From positions 1-64,000 of the forward strand of contig CAKRQP010000002.1 of NCBI GenBank assembly GCA_934393555.1: DNA of 64,000 bases. The letters run 5' to 3'. Positions 43,293 to 50,922 of this stretch are shown here, one piece after another (positions within the stretch are counted from its first letter, which is position 1; every line of letters begins with the position of its first letter). Under the pieces are notes generated by a model. It made no database searches. It worked only from the letters and a program-made list of their open reading frames with translations, and was not told the origin of the DNA. The DNA comes from Limivivens sp934393555. Lineage in GTDB: Bacteria; Bacillota; Clostridia; Lachnospirales; Lachnospiraceae. A program made the position numbers and the translations under genes.

Positions 43293-44117
43293 TCATGAGA
43301 AATCTATTCTTTCTTCCAGATACCGGAGGGGCCAGTAGGGGTTCACACTGATCTCTTTCCGGTTTTCTCCTTCTATGTAAATCCCGATATGCAGATGCAC
43401 ATCAAATTTTTCCGTCGTTCCCTCCGGCCCGTAGCCGCTGTCTCCCATATAACCCAGAAGATCTCCGGCAGAAACCCGGTCGCCTTTCTGAAACGCACGG
43501 CCATACGAGGAGAGATGGGCATAGTAAAAATAACCGCCCCGGCTTCCGCGGATGCCGATCCGCCAGCCTCCAAGCGGCAGCCAGCCGATCCTTTCCACAA
43601 CCCCGTCAGTCATGCTCCGGACCGGATAAAAATCCCGCTGGTTTCCGGGCGGCATCAGATCACAGCCTTCATGCTGCCTTTCCCCTCCGAAGCTCCTGTC
43701 AAAAAGCCAGGAATCTTCATAGCCAGGTACAAAATCCAACGGAAATTCCTCCAGATCATCCCAGACGGCAGACATGGCCCGCTGAAATTCCCATAGTTCC
43801 AGAGGCCGGAACGTCTGAAATTCCCCGGCGGCCTGCAAAAAGACTTCCCGGTTCCAGACAGCCTCCGGCGGAATGCGAAAATTTTTCCAGGGCAGAAGCA
43901 CCGAAAGAACCCGCCCCGGCTCATACCCCTCCTCTAAAAGCTCATTCAGGGAACACAATGCCTCTTCTGAAAGCTCCATCTCCCGGAACACGCTGCCTTC
44001 CTTCTGGTTCTCTGAAAGATTTCTCATCCTGGCGTGACGCAGGAGCTGCGTCCGGAAGATTCCGCAAAAAACCATGAGTACCAGCAGAAGAACTGCTGTT
44101 TTACCGTTTTTCCCCAC
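43293..44117 (-). CDS. M23 family metallopeptidase, membrane-anchored
   Basis: 274 residues: N-terminal membrane segment (TAVLLLVLMVFCGIF), a spacer, and a C-terminal LytM/M23 domain with zinc ligands in RQHEGCDLMPP (HxxxD) and DVHLHIGIY (HxH), and YYAHLSSYGR. Expected to cut peptidoglycan cross-links or peptides, possibly in sporulation or wall remodelling. The only in-frame start ahead of the membrane segment is GTG at 44117 with a weak ribosome site. Confidence 0.88.
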   Translation of the reverse strand: MGKNGKTAVLLLVLMVFCGIFRTQLLRHARMRNLSENQKEGSVFREMELSEEALCSLNELLEEGYEPGRVLSVLLPWKNFRIPPEAVWNREVFLQAAGEFQTFRPLELWEFQRAMSAVWDDLEEFPLDFVPGYEDSWLFDRSFGGERQHEGCDLMPPGNQRDFYPVRSMTDGVVERIGWLPLGGWRIGIRGSRGGYFYYAHLSSYGRAFQKGDRVSAGDLLGYMGDSGYGPEGTTEKFDVHLHIGIYIEGENRKEISVNPYWPLRYLEERIDFS

Positions 44118-44231
44118 AGGCTTTCTCTTTCTATGGCCTCAGACCAGTTTATGCAAAAGCAGCGGAAAAAAGAACCTTCTTTTTCAAGACGGTCTCACAT
44201 AAATTTTAAAAAAGCAAAAAAGGCTTTCTTT

Positions 44232-45155
44232 ATGAAAAAACGTTTTCTTGCTTTTCTTCTTCTTGGAATCCTTATTTTCCTGTTGCTTTTTCCGGAAGCG
44301 GCGCTTTTTGCTTCCAGGCGGGGACTGGATCTCTGGTTCGGCACTCTGGTCCCTACCCTTCTGCCTTTTCTGATCCTCTCCGGCTTTCTCATCCATTCCG
44401 GTCTGGTACAGATCCCGGCAGCCCTCTTAGCCCCTGTCTTCGGAAGGCTTTTCGGGATTTCACCGCTTGGAAGCTATGCCTGTTTTACCGGTTTTCTCTG
44501 CGGCTGTCCCATGGGAGCAAAGGTGCTGGCAGATCTCACCCGCAACGGCCGGATAGCTCCGGAGGAAGCTTCCTATCTTCTGGGCTTCTGCAATCAGGTA
44601 AGCCCTTCTTTCGTCATCACTTTTTTGGTGATGGAGAATCTGAAAAAACCGGAGCTTCTTCCACCTGCACTTTTCCTTGTCTATGGAATACCTGTTTTTT
44701 ACGGCATTCTCACAAGGCCGGGGCTTTTCCGTCCGAAAATATCATTCTTTTCAGGCAAAAAAAATGCATCCGCTGTTCAAATCAGTTTTGAACTTCTGGA
44801 TGCCTGTATTTATGACGCCGTAAATACGCTCCTGAAACTGGGGGGATATCTGGTTCTTTTCTCCATACTGGCAGAGATCATGGCTCTTCTGCCGTTCCTT
44901 CCGGAACAGACAGCAGCTCTGGCAGGCGGGCTTCTGGAGATCACCACCGGTATTCCGGGCATCATATCGCTTTTCCCGCTGAAAACCGCCTGTCAGATTC
45001 TCTTCCCCCTGACAGCCTTCGGAGGCCTGAGCGCTATGGCCCAGACCTCCAGTGTTCTCAAAGGTTCCGGTCTCTCTCTGAGGGACTGTTTCATTCCCAA
45101 AATCATCATTGCCGTTCTGACTTTTCTGACCGGCTGCCTGATCTTACGAAATTAG
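44232..45155 (+). CDS. ylbJ: Sporulation integral membrane protein YlbJ-like
   Basis: 307 residues with many hydrophobic segments and two nucleoside-recognition (Gate) halves: FGTLVPTLLPFLILSGFLI, FTGFLCGCPMGAKVLADL, FCNQVSPSFVITFLVME and ITTGIPGIISLFPLKTA. In B. subtilis YlbJ is needed for spore formation. Local order rsmD-coaD next to ylbJ repeats the ylbH-ylbI-ylbJ neighbourhood, although here ylbJ is convergent. Start ATG 44232 has a weak AAAGG site. Its TAG overlaps the convergent gene's stop. Confidence 0.88.
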   Translation: MKKRFLAFLLLGILIFLLLFPEAALFASRRGLDLWFGTLVPTLLPFLILSGFLIHSGLVQIPAALLAPVFGRLFGISPLGSYACFTGFLCGCPMGAKVLADLTRNGRIAPEEASYLLGFCNQVSPSFVITFLVMENLKKPELLPPALFLVYGIPVFYGILTRPGLFRPKISFFSGKKNASAVQISFELLDACIYDAVNTLLKLGGYLVLFSILAEIMALLPFLPEQTAALAGGLLEITTGIPGIISLFPLKTACQILFPLTAFGGLSAMAQTSSVLKGSGLSLRDCFIPKIIIAVLTFLTGCLILRN

Positions 45156-45769
45156 TTTTCCTCCGGCTGCTCGTCGTACTCTGCCGGATCTTCCTCCATG
45201 GTCTCCGGAGCTCCATAATTGGTGGGAGCTGCCTGTGGAGAAAGCTCGCTGCGGTTCTTGCTCACAATATCATAGCAGGACTGGATGGCATTGATGAAGT
45301 TGTTGTATTTTGCTCCGGCTCCGTCAATGGTGTGGCTCATGATCTTCTCCAGATTTGCCAGCATGTCATCGGTATACTGGAGAGCTCCCATACGGATGTT
45401 GTTTGCATCGTTGGTGGCATTATCCAGGATTTCCTGTGCCTGCTGATTGGTGCGCTCCAGAAGGTCATTGGCCTGCTCGGTAGCTTCACGCATGATCTCG
45501 CTCTCAGTCACCATGTTCTGTGTCTTCTCTCTGGCCTCGGCAACGATCGCATCTGCCTTGGACTGGGCATCCGCAAGGATGGCATCCTTATTGCTGATGA
45601 TCTTCTGATAACGTTTGATCTCATCAGGAGTCTTCATGCGAAGCTCACGGAGAAGCTCTTCCAGTTCTTCTTTGTTTACTACGATTTTTGTAGAGGACAG
45701 TGGCTGAAATTTACAGCTGTCCACGTATTCTTCAATTTCTTCGATGATCTGCTCAATTCTGCTGCTCAT
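45152..45769 (-). CDS. Coiled-coil protein, often named ATPase or V-type ATPase subunit H-like
   Basis: 205 residues, nearly all helical coiled coil: EQIIEEIEEYVDSCKFQP at the start, then a long heptad region (AILADAQSKADAIVAEAREK, ANDLLERTNQQAQEILDNA) and an acidic tail ending EDPAEYDEQPEEN. The N-terminal half recalls DivIVA-like organisers. No ATPase motif is present, so the usual product name is misleading. It is inserted between coaD and ylbJ and probably cotranscribed with rsmD-coaD. Confidence 0.85.
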   Translation of the reverse strand: MSSRIEQIIEEIEEYVDSCKFQPLSSTKIVVNKEELEELLRELRMKTPDEIKRYQKIISNKDAILADAQSKADAIVAEAREKTQNMVTESEIMREATEQANDLLERTNQQAQEILDNATNDANNIRMGALQYTDDMLANLEKIMSHTIDGAGAKYNNFINAIQSCYDIVSKNRSELSPQAAPTNYGAPETMEEDPAEYDEQPEEN

Positions 45770-45784
45770 GGCGGTACTCTCTCC

Positions 45785-46279
45785 TTACTTCTGGTTCTTC
45801 TTCGACCATATTTTATTATAGATTTTATCGACAACAAAAGGCGGTACAAACTTCGATACATCTCCGCCGTAAGAAGCTACTTCTTTCACTGTGGAAGAGC
45901 TCAGATAAGCATATTCCAGACTCGTAGCCAGAAACAGGGTATCGATATCCGAATTCATGATCCGGTTGGTCTGTGCCAGCTGAAGCTCATAATCAAAATC
46001 AGTGATCGCCCGAAGTCCCCGGACGATAAAACGGGCCTCGCAGGTTCTCGCGAAATCCACAGACAGGCCGGAAAAAGACTCGACCCGTACATTTGGAATG
46101 TCCTTTGTGGCTTCCAATAGTATATTAACACGTTCTTCCACTGAAAACAACGGTGTTTTGCTGGAGTTGTTCAGTACTCCGACCACCAGCTCATCCACCA
46201 GGGAGGCGGATCTGCGGATGATATCCAGATGTCCGAACGTGACCGGGTCAAAGCTGCCCGGATAAACTGCTCGTCTCAT
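45785..46279 (-). CDS. coaD: Phosphopantetheine adenylyltransferase
   Basis: Penultimate step of CoA synthesis. The 164-residue nucleotidyltransferase has YPGSFDPVTFGHLDIIRR with the HxGH-like GHLD, GLRAITDFDYELQLA and SSSTVKEVASYGGD. ATG overlaps the rsmD stop by 4 bp, the common rsmD-coaD arrangement. Confidence 0.97.
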   Translation of the reverse strand: MRRAVYPGSFDPVTFGHLDIIRRSASLVDELVVGVLNNSSKTPLFSVEERVNILLEATKDIPNVRVESFSGLSVDFARTCEARFIVRGLRAITDFDYELQLAQTNRIMNSDIDTLFLATSLEYAYLSSSTVKEVASYGGDVSKFVPPFVVDKIYNKIWSKKNQK

Positions 46280-46845
46280 GTATCTGCTCCTTTTGTCCTT
46301 TGCAAAAACATATGGACATTTGTTTTGTATTCTTTTCTCTTTACTACTTCGTAGCCAAATTCCTCCAGATAAGAGAAATCCGTTTCCAGGGAAGCCTCCA
46401 CGATCAGGAGGGTTTCCTCCGTTACAAGAGGGGACGCTTTCAGTCTGGAAAGGACTTCCTTTTCCAGGTCACGGTCATAAGGCGGATCCATAAAGATCAA
46501 CGAAAAACTCTCTCCCCGGAAAGCCAGAGTATCCAGTGCCCGGAAAACATCCATAACAAGAACCTCTCCTTCCGGAGCCAGCCTGGTAAATTTCAGATTA
46601 TCCTGAATGCAGGCAGCTGCCTTCCGGCTGCTCTCCACAAAAACGGCTCTTCTGGCCCCGCGGCTCAACGCCTCAATACCGATGCCGCCGCTCCCTGAAA
46701 AAAGGTCCAGAAAGGAAGCACCGTATAGTTCGTCATTTATCATGTTAAACAAAGTCTCTTTGATCCGGTCTGTAGTCGGGCGGGTATCCATGCCCTCAAT
46801 GGTCTTCAGGCGAAGACTCCGCGCCTTTCCGGCGATCACTCTCAT
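46276..46845 (-). CDS. rsmD: 16S rRNA (guanine966-N2)-methyltransferase RsmD
   Basis: 189 residues with MRVIAGKARSLRL, RPTTDRIKETLFN, the SAM motif FLDLFSGSGGIGIEALSRGA and catalytic MDPPYDRDLE. Preceded by its own promoter. Confidence 0.96.
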   Translation of the reverse strand: MRVIAGKARSLRLKTIEGMDTRPTTDRIKETLFNMINDELYGASFLDLFSGSGGIGIEALSRGARRAVFVESSRKAAACIQDNLKFTRLAPEGEVLVMDVFRALDTLAFRGESFSLIFMDPPYDRDLEKEVLSRLKASPLVTEETLLIVEASLETDFSYLEEFGYEVVKRKEYKTNVHMFLQRTKGADT

Positions 46846-46884
46846 AGGTTCTATAATCCCCTTTGTTAATTTTTCGCTCGCTTT

Positions 46885-46913
46885 ATTATAATGTTTTTTC
46901 TGTCAACCGTCAA
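46885..46913 (-). promoter_or_regulatory. SigmaA-type promoter of rsmD-coaD
   Basis: Minus strand TTGACG (46908-46913), 17-bp spacer, TATAAT (46885-46890). Confidence 0.8.
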
Positions 46914-46933
46914 GCTTTTTGAACGCAGAATCA

Positions 46934-46976
46934 GATTCCCCCGCTTCCGGTGTGCAAAAACACCGGGCGGGGGATC
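46934..46976 (-). terminator. Strong hairpin after the ABC exporter genes
   Basis: Stem GAT.CCCCCGC plus CCGGTG paired to CACCGG plus GCGGGGGATC, loop containing TTTTT. No T tract follows on either strand, so efficient intrinsic termination is doubtful; it may protect the mRNA end. Confidence 0.55.
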
Positions 46977-47006
46977 TGAAGAACACTTATGTAGTTATGA
47001 GGTTTC

Positions 47007-48830
47007 TCAGACCAGCAGCTTCTGGGATTCCTCTTCGGTGAACTGCCGGCGCACCAGCTGGTAATAATAGCCTTTTTTCTCCAGAAGTTCCAGATGCCTG
47101 CCCTGTTCGATGATCTTTCCATCCTTTACGACAAGGATCAGGTCCGCATTGCGGATCGTGGAAAGACGATGGGCGATCAGAAATGAAGTCCTTCCTTTCA
47201 GGATCTTATCCGTTGCCTGCTGGATCAACTGCTCCGTCTGGGTATCAATGGAAGAGGTCGCCTCATCCAGCACAAAGATCCTCGGATCAGCCAGAACGGC
47301 TCTTGCAAAAGAGATCAGCTGTTTTTCGCCTGTGGAAAGCCGATCTCCGCCTTCTCCCACATCACTTTGATAACCAAGCTCCATTTTTTCCACCACCTGA
47401 TCCGCATGAACTGCCCTGGCAGCGGCGATCACTTCTTCCTCTGTGGCGTCCAGTCGTCCGTACCGGATGTTTTCCATGACACTTCCGGAAAACAGATGCG
47501 GATTCTGAAGCACATAGCCAAGACTGCTGTGCAGCCAGAGCTGGCTCCGTTCCCGGTAATCCTTTCCGTCAATGAGGATCTGTCCGCCGGTCGGTTCAAA
47601 AAACCGGCAGGCCAGATTCACCAGAGTACTCTTTCCGGCGCCCGTTTCCCCGACGATCGCAACATTGGTCCCTGCCGGGATCTTCAGATTGAAGTGGCTC
47701 AGGATCTCTTCTTTTCCGTCCGGATAGTGGAAGCTGACATCACGAAACTCAATATCGCCCCGGATGGGCTCCCAGTTTTCTTTCTTCGGAAAAAAGCTGT
47801 CTCCGTACTTTTCGGTCACCTCCGGAGAATCCACCACCTGCGGTTCCTCATCCAGAAGACCGGTGACACGCTCGATATTGGCCTGTGCAGAAATAAACTC
47901 TGCCAGATTTCTCGCCATCTGCTGGATCGGTTCAAAAATACCCACCGCATAGGTCGTAAATGCGGACAGCGTTCCGATAAGCATGGCATGTTCAAACACC
48001 TGCATACCGCCCCTGGCCAGGACAATGGCCGTTGCAAGTGAACCGCAGAAAAGCACCAGCGGAAGGTAAACCGCACTGAGACGGGCCGCCCGGATGGATG
48101 CCGTCCGCATTTCTCCTGTGATCTCCTGAAATTCCCCATAGGTTTTCTCTTCCACCACCAGTGATTTTGCCGTCTTGGCTCCCATGATCCCTTCGTTGTA
48201 GGCACTTGTGATCCTGGAATTGATCTTACGCACCTGCCGGTTCCATTTCAGGATCCGGTTCTGGAAATAATAGGTCAGAAGGGCGATCGCCGGAACAACC
48301 AGCATAATGATCAGGGCAAGCTTCCAGTTCAGGAAAAGCATAGCCACAAAAACGCCCAGTACATAGGTGAGCGCCCAGAGAAGATCCACAAAGTTCCAGG
48401 CGATCAGACCTGCGATCTTACCGGTATCGTTCATGACCCTGGACAACATATAACCCACAGGTGTCACATTGTAATAAGAAAAAGACAATGTCTGCAGATG
48501 TACGAACAGAGCACGCTTCATATCCTTTCCCAGGCTCATCTCGATCCGCATGCTGCCCCTGGTGAAGGCGATCACCGATGCGCCCTGAAGGGCAATGGCC
48601 GCAATATAGACCACTGCAAAAATCCCTATGCCGGACAGCGTATTTCCCTCAATGAAATGATTGATGGCAAATCTCTGAAACAGCGGAAGTACGATGTCGA
48701 TCAGGGAACAGAAAAAGTTCATGACAAGGATCATGACCACTGTTTTTTTATAGGGCTTTAAGAACGGAAAGATCCGTTTCCAGATCGCATAATCAAAGGA
48801 TTTTGTATATTCTTTTTCTTCCAGCCTCAC
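47007..48830 (-). CDS. ABC exporter half-transporter, canonical ATPase subunit (BmrD-like)
   Basis: 607 residues: six-helix exporter domain (about 20-320) and an ATPase domain with Walker A GETGAGKSTLVN, Walker B IFVLDEATSSID with the catalytic Glu, signature variant DRLSTGEKQ and AHRLSTIRNAD. Opens with GTG at 48830 overlapping the TGA of the upstream ABC gene, ribosome site GGAGGG. With its partner it should form a heterodimeric exporter, likely multidrug or peptide; substrate unknown. Confidence 0.93.
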   Translation of the reverse strand: MRLEEKEYTKSFDYAIWKRIFPFLKPYKKTVVMILVMNFFCSLIDIVLPLFQRFAINHFIEGNTLSGIGIFAVVYIAAIALQGASVIAFTRGSMRIEMSLGKDMKRALFVHLQTLSFSYYNVTPVGYMLSRVMNDTGKIAGLIAWNFVDLLWALTYVLGVFVAMLFLNWKLALIIMLVVPAIALLTYYFQNRILKWNRQVRKINSRITSAYNEGIMGAKTAKSLVVEEKTYGEFQEITGEMRTASIRAARLSAVYLPLVLFCGSLATAIVLARGGMQVFEHAMLIGTLSAFTTYAVGIFEPIQQMARNLAEFISAQANIERVTGLLDEEPQVVDSPEVTEKYGDSFFPKKENWEPIRGDIEFRDVSFHYPDGKEEILSHFNLKIPAGTNVAIVGETGAGKSTLVNLACRFFEPTGGQILIDGKDYRERSQLWLHSSLGYVLQNPHLFSGSVMENIRYGRLDATEEEVIAAARAVHADQVVEKMELGYQSDVGEGGDRLSTGEKQLISFARAVLADPRIFVLDEATSSIDTQTEQLIQQATDKILKGRTSFLIAHRLSTIRNADLILVVKDGKIIEQGRHLELLEKKGYYYQLVRRQFTEEESQKLLV

Positions 48831-50611
48831 GCCTGTTTCCCTCCTTCCAGGATCCGGATGTCACTGTTCATCTGGATCTCATAAATATCACGGTAAATGC
48901 CTTCCTGACAGATCAGCTCTTCATGGGTCCCAAGTTCACAGATCCTTCCCTTGTCCATGACCAGAATAAGATCTGCCTGTTTCAGAGAATTGATCCTGTG
49001 AGAGATCAGAAGCACCGTGGCCTTTTCCATCTCTTCTTTCAGGGCATGGCGGATCTTCGCATCCGTCTCTGCATCCACCGCAGAAAGAGAGTCATCAAAA
49101 ACCAGGATCGGTGCTTTCATCATCAGTGTCCGGGCAATGGCTACACGCTGTTTCTGCCCGCCGGAAAGAGTCACGCCCCGTTCCCCCACAATGGTATCAT
49201 AGCCGTCTGCAAAATGTTCGATCGCCTCATCCACACAGGCGATCTCTGCTGCATGGCGGATTCTTTCCCTGTGAGGCGTTTCCTCTGTAATGGAAATATT
49301 TTCTCCGATGCTTCTCGAAAACAGGAAGGGTTCCTGAAGCACCATACCGATATGGCTTCTCAGATATTCCCGTTCTATATCACGGATGTCCACGCCTCCG
49401 ATCGTGATCCGCCCCTGGGATGGTGGAAGATCATACAGCCGGTTCAGCAAATGCATCAATGTGGATTTTCCGCTTCCCGTACTTCCAAGAATACCAAACG
49501 TACTTCCTGCAGGAATCGTAAAATTCATATCCTCCAGGATCGGATGCCCCTCTTCGTAGGAAAAATTCACATGTTCAAAACAGATATCGCCGGAAAGCGG
49601 CGGCCGAAGAGCTTTCCCCTCTTCTTTTTCCTCCTCCGCATCCAGGATATAGGCCACACGCTCTACCGAAACTCCGGCTTTACTCATATCGGAAAGAATT
49701 CTTCCCAGACTCCGGATGGGCCAAGCCAGAGTAGAATTGTAAGAAACAAACGCCAGAAATTCTCCGAGCGTCAGCTGCTGATGGACTGTCAGTACCGTTC
49801 CGGCAACCAGAACCGTCAGGATCTGAAGACCCGTGATAAAATCACCGGTAGCCCAGTAAGCGCTCATGATCTTTCCCAGATGGATCCAAAGACCGGCAAA
49901 ATGTTCATTTCTCTCATCGAACCGGTCGATCTCATATTTCTCTCTTCCGAACGCCCGTACCACGCGGACGCCTGTCAGATTTTCCTGAACCGTGCTGGAA
50001 AGGACTCCTTCTGCTTCATCCGCCTTCATAAACCGGTTTCCGATCCTGGCATAGAAGAAGCCGGAATAGCCTACCACGATCGGAATGAAAGCTGCTGACA
50101 TCAGCGAAAGCTTCACATTCATGGAAAACATGATACCCAGATACAGAACCATCAGAAACACGATACGGAACACATCCGGCAGCTGGTTACAGACAAAGTT
50201 CCGGATCACCTCCACATCAGAGGTACACCGCTGGATGATCTCGCCTGTCTGATGGCGGACATGCCAGGCAAAGGGCAGCTTCTCAATATGATGAAACAAA
50301 GTATCCCGGATGCTCTTCATAAAGTTTTCAGACCCTTTTGCCAGTGTCATTTTGCTGAAATAGTTGAAGATCCCTGAGAGCGCTGCTGCTGCAAGGACCG
50401 CTCCTGCTGCCAGGAATAACCATCGTTTCCCCTCTGCATTGCCTTCTCCCGTCAGGATATGATCCACCGCATAACGGATGATCTGTGGGGTCATGGCATT
50501 ACAGAACGTAAAACTCATGGAAAAAATCAGGCTTAGCACAAACAAATGAATGCTGCCTTTCAAAAACTGAAAGATCACCGGAAATTTTCCCGGCTTTTTC
50601 CCAGTCTTCAT
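48827..50611 (-). CDS. ABC exporter half-transporter, degenerate-site subunit (BmrC-like)
   Basis: 594 residues with an exporter membrane domain and an ATPase domain: Walker A GSTGSGKSTLMHLL, signature LSGGQKQR, Walker B ILVFDDSLSAVD in which the catalytic Glu is Asp, and SHRINSLKQAD. One degenerate and one canonical site is the mark of heterodimeric exporters such as BmrCD and TM287/288. Start ATG 50611 (MKTGKKPGKF) follows AAGGAGG. A leader ORF and terminator precede it. Confidence 0.93.
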   Translation of the reverse strand: MKTGKKPGKFPVIFQFLKGSIHLFVLSLIFSMSFTFCNAMTPQIIRYAVDHILTGEGNAEGKRWLFLAAGAVLAAAALSGIFNYFSKMTLAKGSENFMKSIRDTLFHHIEKLPFAWHVRHQTGEIIQRCTSDVEVIRNFVCNQLPDVFRIVFLMVLYLGIMFSMNVKLSLMSAAFIPIVVGYSGFFYARIGNRFMKADEAEGVLSSTVQENLTGVRVVRAFGREKYEIDRFDERNEHFAGLWIHLGKIMSAYWATGDFITGLQILTVLVAGTVLTVHQQLTLGEFLAFVSYNSTLAWPIRSLGRILSDMSKAGVSVERVAYILDAEEEKEEGKALRPPLSGDICFEHVNFSYEEGHPILEDMNFTIPAGSTFGILGSTGSGKSTLMHLLNRLYDLPPSQGRITIGGVDIRDIEREYLRSHIGMVLQEPFLFSRSIGENISITEETPHRERIRHAAEIACVDEAIEHFADGYDTIVGERGVTLSGGQKQRVAIARTLMMKAPILVFDDSLSAVDAETDAKIRHALKEEMEKATVLLISHRINSLKQADLILVMDKGRICELGTHEELICQEGIYRDIYEIQMNSDIRILEGGKQA

Positions 50612-50639
50612 ATCACACTTCCTCCTTTTCTCTCTCTTC

Positions 50640-50777
50640 GATTTTCCGACTGCGGCGTTTTGCGTGTGCATATGCAAAAAAAGAGCACCTCTGAATGATC
50701 AGGGATGCTCTTTGCACTGCTTATTCTGTACGCAATGTCACACGAACGCCGAAAAAGAAAGCGGCAGTCGGAAAATC
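50640..50777 (-). promoter_or_regulatory. Long-range stem enclosing the attenuator of the ABC exporter
   Basis: Three co-linear paired blocks on the transcript: 50764-50777 with 50640-50653 (14 bp, perfect), 50745-50750 with 50654-50659 (6 bp), 50739-50744 with 50663-50668 (6 bp), interrupted only by a 13-nt and a 3-nt bulge. The 5' arm is the last 13 codons of the leader ORF; the 3' arm lies between terminator and the ribosome site of the first ABC gene. The terminator is nested inside. Confidence 0.8.
50676..50713 (-). terminator. Leader terminator before the ABC exporter genes
   Basis: Stem AAGAGCA..CCTGA / TCAG.GG.TGCTCTT with a TCAT loop, followed on the minus strand by TTTTTTTGC. It lies after the leader ORF and about 65 bp before the first ABC gene, so readthrough would be needed for exporter expression. 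Confidence 0.9.
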
Positions 50778-50842
50778 CTTGAATTCAAGTTGTTGTTACT
50801 CATGATGCTGTTTTTGTAAATCTCTGTAAAATAATTTCTCAT
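50738..50842 (-). CDS. 34-residue leader peptide of the ABC exporter operon
   Basis: Open frame starting MRNYFTEIYKN and ending FRLPLSFSAFV, with an excellent ribosome site (AAAGGAGG at 8 nt) and a strong promoter 34 bp upstream. Codons 22-34 form one arm of the long-range stem. Position and layout (promoter, short ORF, terminator, two ABC half-transporter genes) match the B. subtilis bmrB-bmrCD system, where ribosome stalling on the leader relieves termination. No sequence similarity to BmrB is claimed. A small secreted or signalling peptide is the alternative. Confidence 0.75.
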   Translation of the reverse strand: MRNYFTEIYKNSIMSNNNLNSRIFRLPLSFSAFV

Positions 50843-50875
50843 GATACTGCCTCCTTTCTTTTTATTCTGTTATTT

Positions 50876-50904
50876 AGTATATCGGTAAGTACTTTGTCTG
50901 TCAA
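50876..50904 (-). promoter_or_regulatory. SigmaA-type promoter of the leader-ABC exporter operon
   Basis: Minus strand TTGACA (50899-50904), 17-bp spacer, TATACT (50876-50881). It begins 18 bp after the stop of the Na/Pi cotransporter gene. Confidence 0.85.
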
Positions 50905-50922
50905 GACCTTTTTCCGATCCGG

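Noticed and set aside
45152..45769. Naming the coiled-coil protein an ATPase
   Set aside because: No Walker A or B motif is present; only coiled-coil similarity underlies that common name.
50738..50842. The 34-residue ORF as a bacteriocin precursor
   Set aside because: It lacks a double-glycine leader, and no peptidase domain, modification enzyme or immunity gene is present; the terminator between it and the exporter fits a regulatory leader better.
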